DNA of 64,000 bases, taken from positions 310,001-374,000 of the forward strand of contig NZ_JAJOMX010000001.1 in the NCBI RefSeq assembly GCF_024699925.1, in the 5' to 3' direction. The notes beneath the pieces are model-generated. The model was not told where the DNA came from. It made no database searches and worked only from the letters and a program-made list of their open reading frames with translations. Shown in pieces: positions 46,962 through 56,341 of this stretch; positions within the stretch are counted from its first letter, which is position 1, and the number at the start of each line of letters is the position of its first letter. Position numbers and translations under genes: made by a program. The DNA is from Mesorhizobium sp. J428. GTDB taxonomy: Bacteria > Pseudomonadota > Alphaproteobacteria > Rhizobiales > Rhizobiaceae.

Positions 46962-47828
46962 TCAGTGCGGCACCGCGGCCCAGATCTTGCGCTTTGTCAT
47001 GTAGACGAGGCCGGCGAAGAGGACGAGGAACACCATGACGTTGAAGCCGGTCTGCTTACGCGCCTCGAGGTGCGGCTCGGCGGCCCACATCAGGAAGGCG
47101 GACACGTCGCGCGAATACTGGTCGACCGTCTGCGGCGCGCCGTCGTCATAGGTGACGGCGTCGTCGTTGATCGGCTTCGGCATGGCGAGCGACTTGCCGG
47201 CGATGAAATACGGGTTGTAGTGCGTGCCCTCGGCGATCTCCATGCCTTCGGGCGGCGTCTCGTCGTAGCCGGTGAGCAGGGCGTGGATGTAGTCCGGGCC
47301 GCTCTCCGCATACTGCGTGAAGATATCGAAGACGAAGGTCGGGAAGCCGCGCTCGACGGCACGCGCCTTGGCGATCAGCGAAAAGTCCGGTGGAACGGCG
47401 CCGCCGTTGGAGGCTGCCGCCGCCTCGTCGTTCGGGAACGGCGACGGGAAATAGTCGGACGGAATACCGGGGCGCGTGAACATCTCGCCGTCGGCGTTCG
47501 GGCCGTCCTGCACCTCGTATTCAGCGGCGAAGGCCTTGACCTGGGCCTCGTTGTAGCCGAGCTCTTCGAGTGCGCGGAAGGGCACCCTCTTCATCGAGTG
47601 GCAGGCGGCGCAGACTTCCTTGTAGACCTTGAGGCCGCGCTGGAGCTGGCCCTTGTCGTAGGTGCCGAAGGGGCCGGCGAACGACCAGTCCATCTCCACC
47701 GGCTTCTTGATCGGGAAGTGGGTCGGCTCGGCGGCATTGTGGCCGGCCTCTTCCGCGCCGATCGCGAGCGCGAGGTGCGCGGTGAGACCGAAGGCTGCAG
47801 CCGCCGCACCGATGAGGAACTTCTTCAT
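46962..47828 (-). CDS. petC: Cytochrome c1 (bc1 complex)
   Basis: Membrane-anchored cytochrome c1 of the ubiquinol-cytochrome c reductase. Signal peptide about residues 1-24, heme motif CAACH at 73-77, a long acidic loop, distal Met ligand region AKSLAMPKP and a C-terminal anchor helix (VMVFLVLFAGLVYMTKRK). The start at 47828 has AAGGGA eight bases upstream; an in-frame ATG at 47852 would extend it by eight residues. Last gene of petABC, with a terminator hairpin. Confidence 0.95.
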   Translation of the reverse strand: MKKFLIGAAAAAFGLTAHLALAIGAEEAGHNAAEPTHFPIKKPVEMDWSFAGPFGTYDKGQLQRGLKVYKEVCAACHSMKRVPFRALEELGYNEAQVKAFAAEYEVQDGPNADGEMFTRPGIPSDYFPSPFPNDEAAAASNGGAVPPDFSLIAKARAVERGFPTFVFDIFTQYAESGPDYIHALLTGYDETPPEGMEIAEGTHYNPYFIAGKSLAMPKPINDDAVTYDDGAPQTVDQYSRDVSAFLMWAAEPHLEARKQTGFNVMVFLVLFAGLVYMTKRKIWAAVPH

Positions 47829-47855
47829 CTCAAAAAATCCCTTGCGAGCCACGGT

Positions 47856-49161
47856 TCAGCCTTTGGTTTCCGGCGCGGCGGCGGCGCCCACCGGCTGCGC
47901 GGAGGCCGCGCCCTTGTTCTTCTCGAGCACCGCTTCCGTGATCGAGTTCGGCATCTTGCGCGGCGTCTCGATGAGGCCGAGCACCGGCATGATGACCAGG
48001 AAGAAGCCGAAATAGTAGAGCGTGCCGATCTGCGACATGATCACGTAGACACCCTCTGCAGGACGCGAGCCAAGCCAGCCGAGCAGGATGGCGTTGATCA
48101 CGAACAGCCAGAAGAACAGCTTGTACCAGGGCCGGTAGACCGCCGAGCGGACCTTGGAGGTGTCGAGCCAGGGCACGAAGAACAGCACCGCGATCGAGCC
48201 GAACATCGCCAGCACGCCGCCGAGCTTGGAGTCGATCGGGCCGATGTTGAAGGTGATCGCGCGCAGGATCGCGTAGAACGGCAGGTAGTACCCATTCCGG
48301 CACGATGTGGGCGGGCGTCTTCAGCGGATTGGCCTCGGTGTAGTTGTCCGGGTGGCCGAGGAAGTTCGGGATGTAGAACACGAAGTAGGCGAAGACGGCG
48401 AGGAACACGATCATCGCGAACGCGTCCTTGATGGTCGCGTGCGGCGTGAACGGAACCGTGTCGGTCTTCGACTTCACCTCGATGCCGGTCGGGTTGGTCT
48501 GGCCGGTGACGTGCAGCGCCCAGACGTGCAGCACCACGACGCCCGCGATCATGAACGGCAGGAGGTAATGCAGCGCGAAGAAGCGGTTCAGCGTCGGATT
48601 GTCGACCGCGAAACCGCCGAGCAGCAGTTGCTGGATCCAGTCGCCGACGAGCGGGATGGCGGTGAAGAAGCCGGTGATGACGGTGGCGCCCCAGAACGAC
48701 ATCTGGCCCCACGGCAGCACGTAGCCCATGAAGCCGGTCGCCATCATCAGGAGATAGATGATGCAGCCCAGGATCCAGAGCAGCTCGCGCGGCGCCTTGT
48801 AGGAGCCGTAGTAGAGACCGCGCATGATGTGGACGTAGACGGCGATGAAGAAGAACGATGCGCCGTTGGCGTGCAGGTAGCGCAGCAGCCAGCCGGAATT
48901 GACGTCGCGCATGATCTTCTCGACCGAGCCGAAGGCGAGCGTCGTGTCGGCCGCATAGTGCATGGCCAGCACCACGCCGGTGATGATCTGCGCCACCAGC
49001 ATGATCGAGAGGATGCCGCCGAAGGTGTAGGCGTAGTTCAGGTTGCGCGGCACCGGATAGGCCACGAAGGAATCGTAGATCAGCCGCGGCAGCGGCATGC
49101 GCTGGTCGATCCAGCGTCCGAGGCCCGAGCTGGGCGTATAGGTCGAGTGTCCACCGCTCAT
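47856..49161 (-). CDS. petB: Cytochrome b (bc1 complex), frameshifted at 48291-48293
   Basis: Eight-helix core subunit binding hemes bL and bH and the quinone sites. The N-terminal part keeps the heme histidines (for example [15 protein letters not shown]) and [14 protein letters not shown], then breaks after TPAHIVPEW. The remainder ([21 protein letters not shown] to ETKG) is in the next frame, ending at 47856. Removing one C from the CCC at 48291-48293 restores PEWYYLPFYA, which is the conserved reading, and gives 434 residues. The gene sits intact in context between petA and petC, so a sequencing error is the likely explanation. Confidence 0.94.
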
Positions 49162-49175
49162 CGGAATGCTCCCCC

Positions 49176-49739
49176 TCAACCGATCTTGATCTTCGTATCC
49201 GAGAGGAACTCGAACACCGGAACCGCGAGGTTCTCAGGCGCCGGGCCTTTGCGGATGCGGCCGGCCGTGTCGTAGTGCGAGCCATGGCACGGGCAGAACC
49301 AGCCGCCGAAATCGCCCTGCTGGCCGAGCGGCACGCAGCCGAGATGGGTGCAGGAGCCGATCATGACGATCCAGTTCTCCTTGCCCTCGCCCGCCGAGCG
49401 GTCGATGTCGGTGGCGGGCGCGTCGGCGCCGATATTGGCGTTGCGCGCGACCGGGTCCTTGAGCTCCTCGAGCTTCACCGCCTTGGCGGCCTCGACTTCC
49501 TCAGTGGTGCGGTTGCGGATGAACACCGGCTTGCCGCGCCACTTGGCCGTCACCGACATGCCGGGCTCGATCGCCGAGACGTCCACCTCGATCGTGGCGA
49601 GCGCGAGCGTCGAGGCGTCCGGGCGCATCTGGTCGATGAACGGCCAGGCGAGGCCCGCCACGCCGACGGCGCCCGCGGCACCGGTGGCAATGAACAGGAA
49701 ATCGCGGCGATTGGGATCGGCTGATTCGGTCGCGCTCAC
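49176..49739 (-). CDS. petA: Rieske iron-sulfur protein (bc1 complex)
   Basis: 187-residue Rieske subunit with a [2Fe-2S] cluster: CTHLGC (Cys130, His132, Cys135) and CPCHGS (Cys149, Cys151, His152). The N-terminal RRDFLF motif before a membrane helix indicates Tat export with a retained signal anchor. Translation starts at GTG 49739, eight to ten bases after AAGGAAG; the longer ORF to 50060 is not supported. First gene of petABC; its promoter lies in the divergent region to the right. Confidence 0.95.
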   Translation of the reverse strand: MSATESADPNRRDFLFIATGAAGAVGVAGLAWPFIDQMRPDASTLALATIEVDVSAIEPGMSVTAKWRGKPVFIRNRTTEEVEAAKAVKLEELKDPVARNANIGADAPATDIDRSAGEGKENWIVMIGSCTHLGCVPLGQQGDFGGWFCPCHGSHYDTAGRIRKGPAPENLAVPVFEFLSDTKIKIG

Positions 49740-50199
49740 GTGACAATCTTCCTTTTGTCTCGCACTGCCTAAAAGGCTGGACCCGGCACCATCAGACGCC
49801 CAAACACGCGGCGTCTCCCGGCTCGGAGTCGGGCAATATTGTGGCGAGGTTTCTATGCGTCGCATCAGGCCTTGTCCAGACGCCCGCGCAGGCGGTGGGC
49901 AGTTTGTCGCGGGGGCCGCGCGCACTGTCTGCGAACGACGGGGAAGTGACGCGTTCATCCCTCCCGGCAGCCCCACCCGCCGCCCGGCAGACGGCAGTAT
50001 TCGACAGCTCAAACCAATGATCGAGAAGTGCGCGGCGGGGATCGGCAGAATGCAACTCACCTGACGTCAAAGGCACGTTCGAGATCGTATGGACAGTAAT
50101 GAACTTCTGGGTAACATTTCAGGTTGCCGGCAATAGGCGGGCGGCAATCGGAAGTTCAGGCGGCAGCAAGGTGCCGCTGCCGAGTTGGGGGATAAACGC
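49740..50199. other. Divergent promoter region, no gene
   Basis: 460 bases between the divergent petA and the small exported protein gene at 50200. It should hold the petABC promoter and any regulator sites, but I found no clear FnrL box or dyad by eye. Short open frames here lack supporting evidence. Confidence 0.5.
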
Positions 50200-50648
50200 A
50201 TGACAAAACTACGGATCTTCGCACTTGCTCTGCTCTCGACGATATTTGTCGATGCGCAAGTAGGCGGCGCGCTGGCCAAGGAGGAACCCAAGAAGACCGA
50301 GCGGACGTCTGCTTACGCCAAGTCCAAGAAACCCGCCAAGGCGACATCCGCGGGGCTCGCCGGCAGCGAAGGCAACGCACGTCGCAGGGTTCTCTATACG
50401 CGGGAGATGAGCGGCGGATGCGGGAAGATGTACAGCAGTACGTCGCCGCCTCGGGCCACTCGGCCTTCGCCTCTACGCCGATCGACTATTTCTACGGATC
50501 GAGCGTCTGCGCCACGGCGCTCAATGCAGCGAGCGCCAAAGCCGCGGAGGAACGCGCGATGGCGTCGTGCCGGGCCGGAGCCAAGAAATACAAGAGCGCC
50601 GGAGAAATCGGCGTATCGGGCGCCTGCCAGATTTTCATGTCGAAGTAA
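50200..50648 (+). CDS. Small exported protein, frameshifted at 50413
   Basis: Begins MTKLRIFALALLSTIFVDAQ, a signal peptide, then a Lys-rich spacer. The frame breaks after REMSG and continues as RMREDVQQYVAASGHSAF to the stop at 50648 in the next frame. Restoring one G at 50413-50414 (GG to GGG) gives a 149-residue protein. The second half has YVAASGHSAFASTPIDYFYG and two Cys (SSVCATALN, ACQIFM), looking like a small beta-rich domain found in other rhizobial exported proteins. Function unknown. Probably a sequencing indel. Confidence 0.68.
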
Positions 50649-50655
50649 GGCGCAG

Positions 50656-50979
50656 CTATCGGGCGCCCAGCCTTGCCAGCACGCGGCGCGGGATGCCCAT
50701 CTCGCGGATGACGTCGTCGTGGCGGCGCATGCCGCAGAGTTCGCGCTGGATGAAGTAGGCCTGCACGGCGGCGGCGACGGCGCGAAGCCGCTTTTCGCGC
50801 GCCTCGCCTTCGAGGCCGGCCTCGTCCTCGGCGAGCTTCGCCAGCGCCTGCTCGACCTTGCGCCCGGCCTGGCCGAGCGAATTCGCCATCTCGCCGAGGA
50901 TCTCGTGCTCGACCGGCTGCAGACCCGTGGCGCTGGAGGCGCGCTCGACGGTGATGCGGCCGGGCAGGCGCAGCGCCAT
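50656..50979 (-). CDS. Small conserved protein (DUF6665-like)
   Basis: A 107-residue protein: GLQPVEHEILGEMANSLGQAGRKVEQAL helix, then VAAAVQAYFIQRELCGMRRHDDVIREM and a conserved IPRRVLARLG tail. This resembles a small rhizobial family I know as DUF6665; the identification is from memory of the pattern. It starts seven bases after the ABC transporter stop on the same strand and is probably its co-transcribed partner. Role unknown. Confidence 0.65.
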   Translation of the reverse strand: MALRLPGRITVERASSATGLQPVEHEILGEMANSLGQAGRKVEQALAKLAEDEAGLEGEAREKRLRAVAAAVQAYFIQRELCGMRRHDDVIREMGIPRRVLARLGAR

Positions 50980-50985
50980 CGGCGG

Positions 50986-52857
50986 CTACTCCGCGGCGAG
51001 CCGATCAGCGAGGAAGCCGCCCGACTGGCGCTCCCACAGCTTGGCGTAGAGCCCGCCCTTGGCGATCAGGCTCTCATGCGTGCCCTCTTCGACGATGCGC
51101 CCCTTGTCGATGACAACGAGGCGGTCGAGCGCGGCAATGGTCGACAGTCGGTGCGCGATGGCGAGCACGGTCTTGCCCTCCATCATCGTGTAGAGATTCT
51201 CCTGGATCGCGGCCTCGATCTCCGAATCGAGCGCCGAGGTCGCCTCGTCGAGGATGAGGATCGGCGCGTTCTTCAGCATCATGCGCGCGATCGCGATGCG
51301 CTGCCGCTGGCCGCCTGACAGCTTCACGCCGCGCTCGCCGACATGGGCGTCGTAACCCTTGCGGCCCTTGGGATCGGACACGTTGACGATGAAGTCGTGT
51401 GCCGACGCCTTCTTCGCCGCGGCGATGATCTCTTCCTCGGTCGCATCCGGCTTGCCGTAGGCGATGTTGTCGCGGATCGAGCGGTGCATCAGCATCGCGT
51501 CCTGGCTGACGACGCCGAACTGGGCGCGCAGCGAGGCTTGAGTGACGGAGCGGATGTCGCGGCCGTCGAGCAGGATGCGGCCGCTCTCGACGTCGAACAG
51601 CCGGAGCGCCAGGTTGACCAGCGTCGTCTTGCCCGCACCCGACGGGCCGACCAGCGCCACCCGTTCGCCGGGCCGAATGTGCAGGTCGAGGTTAGAGATG
51701 ATCCCGCTCTTCTTGCCGTAGTGGAAGGAGACGTCGTCGAAGACGAGGTCACCCTTGGCGCGCGGCATCACTGTCGCGTCGGGCGCGTCCTTGATGCCGG
51801 GCTCGACGGAGATCACCGTCGTCGCGTCCTGCACGGTGGCGAAGTTGCGGATCAGGCCGTTGATGTTGAACATCATGTAGCCCGACATCTGGTTGAGCCG
51901 GAACACGAGGCCCAGCGCCGCGGCCACCTCGCCCGTGGTGGCGGCACCGCCCATCCACTTGTTGACGGCCAGCACCGCGACGCCCGCCATCATGAAACCG
52001 TTGAGCAAGGCGACAGCGGCCCGCACGGTGGTGATCGAGCGGGTGAGCTGCTTCACCGCGTCGAGGTAGCGCTGCATGCCTTCGCGCACATAATTATGCT
52101 CGCGGCCGCCCGAATCGAACAGCTTCACCGCCATGATGTTGGTGAAGGCGTCGACGATGCGGCCGTTGACGATCGAGCGCTCGTCCGCCGTGCGGCGGCC
52201 TGCCTGCCTGAGAGGCGGCAGCAGGTGGTATGCAGCCCAGAGATAGCCTGCGACCCAGACGGCCAGCACCACGCCCATAACGGGATCGAGCGCGCCGAGG
52301 ATCGTGGCGGCGAGGATCAGAAAGGTGAGGAAGCTCCACACCGTCTGCAGCGAGGAGACGATGAAATCGCCCGTCGCCTCGCCGCCCTGCAGGATCTTGG
52401 TGGCGATGCGGCCGGCGAAGTCGTTCTGGTAGAACTCGTAGGGCTGGTCCATCACGCGACGGAACGCCTGCCAGCGCACGAGCTGGTAGAAATTCGGCAC
52501 GACGATCTGCTGCTCGACGACCGCGTTGCCGATCATCACCACCGCGCGGATGACCAGGATCAGGAACAGGAAAGCGGCAAGATGCGGCCAGTAGTCGGCG
52601 ATCAGCGTCGCCGGGTTGGCCGCGTCGAGCAGGTCGATCAGCCAGCCGACCGACCAGTAGAGCGCGGCGTCGACCGCGCCCGACAGGCCGCCGGCGATGA
52701 GCAGCAGCACGAAGGGCAGCTTCGCCTGGCGGGCGAAGAACAGAATGAACTGCCACGCATCGCGCGGCAGCACCGGCCGATCCGTATCGGCGAAGGCGTC
52801 GACCACGTTCTCGTAGGGGGAGTAGAGGCGGTCCTGTAGGGTCTTGGAATCGTTCAT
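50986..52857 (-). CDS. ABC exporter, fused permease and ATPase (MsbA-like), first of two
   Basis: A 623-residue half-transporter with a six-helix membrane domain (about 40-340) and an ATPase domain (about 375-610). Walker A GPSGAGKTTL, Q-loop GVVSQDAML, signature LSGGQRQRIAIARM and Walker B ILILDEATSALD are intact, as is the H-loop AIAHRLST. Transmembrane sequence places it with lipid or multidrug exporters. A closely similar exporter lies upstream across an inverted repeat; the two could form a heterodimer, since both have complete ATPase sites. Confidence 0.93.
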   Translation of the reverse strand: MNDSKTLQDRLYSPYENVVDAFADTDRPVLPRDAWQFILFFARQAKLPFVLLLIAGGLSGAVDAALYWSVGWLIDLLDAANPATLIADYWPHLAAFLFLILVIRAVVMIGNAVVEQQIVVPNFYQLVRWQAFRRVMDQPYEFYQNDFAGRIATKILQGGEATGDFIVSSLQTVWSFLTFLILAATILGALDPVMGVVLAVWVAGYLWAAYHLLPPLRQAGRRTADERSIVNGRIVDAFTNIMAVKLFDSGGREHNYVREGMQRYLDAVKQLTRSITTVRAAVALLNGFMMAGVAVLAVNKWMGGAATTGEVAAALGLVFRLNQMSGYMMFNINGLIRNFATVQDATTVISVEPGIKDAPDATVMPRAKGDLVFDDVSFHYGKKSGIISNLDLHIRPGERVALVGPSGAGKTTLVNLALRLFDVESGRILLDGRDIRSVTQASLRAQFGVVSQDAMLMHRSIRDNIAYGKPDATEEEIIAAAKKASAHDFIVNVSDPKGRKGYDAHVGERGVKLSGGQRQRIAIARMMLKNAPILILDEATSALDSEIEAAIQENLYTMMEGKTVLAIAHRLSTIAALDRLVVIDKGRIVEEGTHESLIAKGGLYAKLWERQSGGFLADRLAAE

Positions 52858-52956
52858 CTGCCCCTAATGTAGTCCCCTGCCCCCGGCCGGACATCCCCCC
52901 CTGTTGTCAGGATGGAGAAAATGTAATGGGGCGGAGCAACTGACCGAGGCGCCGCC

Positions 52957-53118
52957 CCCTCACCCGGCCTCCGCTCCGCTTGGCCACCCTCTCCCCGAGA
53001 GGGAGAGGAGGTTCGCGGTCGTCTGCGCCATCTGGAATGGCGACTAGCCGCGACGGTCTTAGAACTCCTCTCCCCCTCGGGGAGAGGGTGGCCAAGCGGA
53101 GCGGAGGCCGGGTGAGGG
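52957..53118. repeat. Large inverted repeat (54-bp arms)
   Basis: Arms 52957-53010 and 53065-53118 are reverse complements over 54 bases with a single mismatch, separated by a 54-base spacer. Each arm carries CACCCGGCCTCCGCT and CACCCTCTCCCCGA parts plus a small internal palindrome. Such palindromes are dispersed extragenic elements in Mesorhizobium-type genomes. It lies between the two ABC exporter genes and could form a strong hairpin in their mRNA. Confidence 0.85.
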
Positions 53119-53133
53119 TCGGTGGTGACTGCC

Positions 53134-55017
53134 CTACTCCGCCGCCGCCTCGACCTTGCCTTCTTCCTCCGGCCCGTCCTCGTGCAGCAGGAAGCCGCCG
53201 GACTGGCGCTGCCAGAGCTGGGCGTAGAGGCCGCCCTGCGCGACGAGCTGGTCGTGCGTGCCGTCCTCGACGATGCAGCCCTTGTCCATGACGATCAGCC
53301 GGTCCATCGCCGCGATGGTGGAGAGGCGATGCGCGATCGCGATCACGGTCTTGCCCTCCATCAGGCGGTAGAGGTTCTCCTGGATCGCCGCCTCGACCTC
53401 GGAATCGAGCGCCGAGGTCGCCTCGTCGAGGATCAGGATCGGCGCGTCCTTGAGCATGACGCGGGCGATCGCGACGCGCTGCCGCTGGCCGCCGGAGAGC
53501 TTCACGCCGCGTTCGCCGACATGCGCGTCATAGCCCTGGCGACCCTTCGGGTCACGCAGGCCCTGGATGAAGCCGTCGATCTCCGCCCTGCGGGCGGCCT
53601 CCAGCATCATCTCCTCGGTCGCGTCGGGGCGGCCGTAGGTGATGTTGTCGCGCACGGAACGATGCAGCAGCGAGGTGTCCTGCGTGACGACGCCGATATT
53701 GGCGCGCAGGCTGTCCTGCGTGACCGCGGCTATGTCCTGCCCGTCGATCAGGATGCGGCCGCCCTCGATGTCGTAGAAGCGCAGCAGCAGGTTGACGAGC
53801 GTCGACTTGCCGGCGCCCGAGCGGCCGACCACGCCGATCTTCTCGCCGGCCTTCACGTTCAGCGTCAGCCCCTCGATGACGCCGCGCTTCTTGCCGTAGT
53901 GGAAGCGAACGTCTTCGAAAGAAAGGTCGCCGCGGGACACCACGATGTCCTTCGCGCCCGGCTTGTCCTCGACCAGCCGCGGCAGAGCGATCGACGTGAT
54001 GCCGTCCTGCACGGTGCCGATGTTCTCGAACAGCGCCGACACCTCCCACATGATCCACTGCGACATGCCCCACAGCCGCAGCACCAGCGCCATGGCGACC
54101 GCGACGGCGCCGATTGTGACGACGTCGCCAAGCCAGAACCAGATCGCCAGCGCCGATATGACGAGGAGCAGCGTCGAGTTGAGGACGTAGAGCGTGCCGT
54201 AGAGGCCGGTCACCAGCCGCATCGACCGGTGGACCGTGTCCAGGAACTCGCTCATGCCCTGCCGTGCATAGGCGGCTTCGCGCCGCGAATGGCTGAACAG
54301 CTTGACCGTCTGGATGTTGGTGTAGCTGTCGACCACGCGGCCGGTCATCATCGAGCGTGCATCGGCCTGTTCCTCGGCGACCTTGCCGAGCCGCGGGATG
54401 AAATAGGACAGCAGGCCGACATAGGCCACGATCCAGCCGACCAGCGGCAAGGCCAGCCGCCAGTCGGACGAGCCGATGATGAACAGCATGCCGAGGAAAT
54501 AGACGACGACATAGTTCAGCACGTCGACCAGCTTGACGATGCATTCGCGGATGGCGAGCGCCGTCTGCATCAGCTTGGTGGCGACGCGGCCGGCGAACTC
54601 GTCCTGGTAGAAGGTCATCGACTGCTTGAGCAGGTAGCGGTGCACCATCCAGCGGATGCGCATGGGGAAATTGCCCATCAGCGACTGCTGGTTGAACAAC
54701 GACTGCGCGAAGACCATGGACGGCAAAAGGATCATCACCACGACCGCCATGCCGACGAGCTTCCACTTCTCCGTCTGCAGGAAGGTCTCGCGGCTCTGCG
54801 CCGACAGCCAGTCGACGATGTTGCCGACGAAGCCGAACATCCACACTTCGGCGATCGCGATGCCGGCCGAGAACAGCGCGCCTGCGATGATGAGCGGCCA
54901 CGTGCCCCGGGCATAATGCAGGCAGAAGGCAAGGAAGGTCTTCGGCGGCTCGGTCGGCTCCGCGGCGGGGAACGGATCGAGGAGGCCTTCGAACCAGCGG
55001 AAGAGTGCAGTCATCAT
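53134..55017 (-). CDS. ABC exporter, fused permease and ATPase (MsbA-like), second of two
   Basis: A 627-residue paralogue of the gene at 51-52.9 kb. The membrane domain covers about 35-330 and the ATPase about 380-610, with Walker A GRSGAGKSTL, signature LSGGQRQRVAIARV, Walker B ILILDEATSALD and AIAHRLST. The C-terminal tail is acidic (EDGPEEEGKVEAAAE). Start at 55017 or the next codon, both ATG, preceded by AGGTGAG. Transport substrate unknown. Confidence 0.93.
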   Translation of the reverse strand: MMTALFRWFEGLLDPFPAAEPTEPPKTFLAFCLHYARGTWPLIIAGALFSAGIAIAEVWMFGFVGNIVDWLSAQSRETFLQTEKWKLVGMAVVVMILLPSMVFAQSLFNQQSLMGNFPMRIRWMVHRYLLKQSMTFYQDEFAGRVATKLMQTALAIRECIVKLVDVLNYVVVYFLGMLFIIGSSDWRLALPLVGWIVAYVGLLSYFIPRLGKVAEEQADARSMMTGRVVDSYTNIQTVKLFSHSRREAAYARQGMSEFLDTVHRSMRLVTGLYGTLYVLNSTLLLVISALAIWFWLGDVVTIGAVAVAMALVLRLWGMSQWIMWEVSALFENIGTVQDGITSIALPRLVEDKPGAKDIVVSRGDLSFEDVRFHYGKKRGVIEGLTLNVKAGEKIGVVGRSGAGKSTLVNLLLRFYDIEGGRILIDGQDIAAVTQDSLRANIGVVTQDTSLLHRSVRDNITYGRPDATEEMMLEAARRAEIDGFIQGLRDPKGRQGYDAHVGERGVKLSGGQRQRVAIARVMLKDAPILILDEATSALDSEVEAAIQENLYRLMEGKTVIAIAHRLSTIAAMDRLIVMDKGCIVEDGTHDQLVAQGGLYAQLWQRQSGGFLLHEDGPEEEGKVEAAAE

Positions 55018-55578
55018 GGTCTCACCTGTGCCCGCTGCGCGGCGCGATCGGTTTCACGGTCACGGTGCGGTCCTTGCCGCGCGGGCCGTTGCTGGTGGCC
55101 TTCGCGGCCGGTCTGGTTCCCTTCGGGCCGGTTGCACGGCCAAGATGGATGTTGGTCGCCTGCCCTCCAAGCGCCCTGCCGACGGCAGCCGACAGCACAC
55201 TGTCAGTGGGCACTGCGGGGGTTCCGATCGTTTCGAACGGAATCGGTAGGGCGGAAAGTGCGGGGTGACCCGGCTTGGCATGCATCGTCGAACTCCACGG
55301 AAAGCGATTGGCTTCACGGGCAGCCCCAGCGAACGATGCTCAGAATGTCAGGATCGGTCGAACCGGGACGCCGTCAGGCGGAAGGCCCAATCAGGCGGGC
55401 AGGCGCATAGCACAACTGGTAGTCCATTCCGCCCTCCTTGGTTCGAGTTGACGAGGAGCGCCGTATAGACGACTTCTCCGCCAAAGGCCAGCCCGGGTGC
55501 CGACACTTTGCCGACAGTCGCATGCCGGTGTTGCCCGGAAGCCTCACCTGTCGCAACCTGAATCAAAGCGCGAAGCTC
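55018..55578. other. Region with a possible small gene and leader of trmL
   Basis: 561 bases upstream of both the second ABC exporter (minus) and trmL (plus). The minus-strand ORF 55022-55285 is the only candidate gene. The rest shows no strong terminator or repeat by eye. Confidence 0.4.
55022..55285 (-). CDS. Possible small basic protein upstream of the ABC exporter
   Basis: An 87-residue ORF ending five bases before the ABC exporter start, with GGAG about eight bases before its ATG. Its second half has a coding-like high-GC third position and a basic, low-complexity sequence (RTVTVKPIAPRSGHR). No family recognised, and overlapping frames are also open, so it is uncertain. Confidence 0.4.
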   Translation of the reverse strand: MHAKPGHPALSALPIPFETIGTPAVPTDSVLSAAVGRALGGQATNIHLGRATGPKGTRPAAKATSNGPRGKDRTVTVKPIAPRSGHR

Positions 55579-56043
55579 ATGACTCACGATCTCCACATCG
55601 CGCTCTATCAGCCTGAAATCCCTGGCAATACCGGCGCGATCCTGCGGCTCGCCGCCTGCTTCTCCGCCACCGTCGACATCATCCGGCCGATCGGATTCGA
55701 ACTGTCGGACCGGACGCTGAAGCGCGCCGGCATGGACTATCTGGAGATCGCCGCGATCCGCGAACACGCCGATTTCGCCGCCTTCGAGGACTGGCGGCGC
55801 AAGAGCGGCCGCCGGCTGGTGTTGATGTCGACGAAGGCCGCCACCGCCTACACCGATTTCGCCTTCCGGAGCGACGACATCCTGATGCTCGGTCGCGAAT
55901 CGTCCGGCGCGCCCGAGAGCGTCCACGCGCTGGCCGACGCCGAGCTGCACATCCCCATCCGCCCCGAGGCGCGCAGCCTCAACCTCGGCATGAGCGCGGC
56001 GATCACGCTGAGCGAGGCGGTGCGGCAGTTGCGGACCACTTGA
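55579..56043 (+). CDS. trmL: tRNA (cytidine(34)-2'-O)-methyltransferase
   Basis: A 154-residue SPOUT-class enzyme that methylates the ribose of the wobble base in tRNA-Leu. Family segments: YQPEIPGNTGAILRLAAC at the start, KRAGMDYLE, the knot region with LGRESSGAPE and RPEARSLNLGMSAAI. The ATG at 55579 (MTHDLHIALYQPEIPG) gives the standard length; the longer frame upstream is not related. ParD follows 49 bases later. Confidence 0.94.
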   Translation: MTHDLHIALYQPEIPGNTGAILRLAACFSATVDIIRPIGFELSDRTLKRAGMDYLEIAAIREHADFAAFEDWRRKSGRRLVLMSTKAATAYTDFAFRSDDILMLGRESSGAPESVHALADAELHIPIRPEARSLNLGMSAAITLSEAVRQLRTT

Positions 56044-56044
56044 A

Positions 56045-56072
56045 ATATCGCCTTGATATGGCAATCTTTGCC
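56045..56072 (+). promoter_or_regulatory. Two adjacent dyads before parD (candidate operator)
   Basis: ATATC-GCCTT-GATAT (56045-56059) and GGCAA-TCT-TTGCC (56060-56072) lie side by side, 20 bases before the parD start. Type II antitoxins usually repress their own promoter through such dyads. Function is inferred. Confidence 0.4.
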
Positions 56073-56092
56073 AAGAAATTTAGGGCGCGCCG

Positions 56093-56341
56093 ATGGCTAC
56101 GATGAACATTTCCCTGCCCGACCAGATGCGCGAATGGGTCGAGGCGCAGACGAAAACCGGCCGCTACGGCAATGCCAGCGACTATGTGCGCGACCTGATA
56201 CGGCACGACCAGGAACGCGAGGCCAAGATCGCCCACTTGCAGAGGCTGGTGGACGAAGCCCGTGCGAGCGGGATCTCGGACAAGACTGCTGAAGAAGTGA
56301 TTGCAACTGCTCGGGCGAAAGCGCGAGCCGGTGCCGTATAG
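56093..56341 (+). CDS. parD: ParD-family type II antitoxin
   Basis: An 82-residue protein with an N-terminal ribbon-helix-helix (MATMNISLPDQMREWVEAQ, then GNASDYVRDLIRHD) that binds DNA, and an Arg/Glu-rich C-terminal toxin-binding tail. Its stop overlaps the toxin start (GTG at 56331). It should neutralise ParE and repress the pair. Short dyads in the 50-base upstream region are possible operators. Confidence 0.92.
   Translation: MATMNISLPDQMREWVEAQTKTGRYGNASDYVRDLIRHDQEREAKIAHLQRLVDEARASGISDKTAEEVIATARAKARAGAV

Noticed and set aside
46899..48431. Long plus-strand frame over petC and petB
   Set aside because: Antisense to clearly identified bc1 subunits; open only because of high GC content.
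50418..50648. Separate 76-residue gene
   Set aside because: It is the second half of the exported protein starting at 50200, shifted by one base.
53122..55410. A 762-codon open frame opposite the second ABC exporter
   Set aside because: It is the reverse shadow of a gene with intact ATPase motifs; its translation is low-complexity His/Asp/Arg-rich and has no domain pattern.
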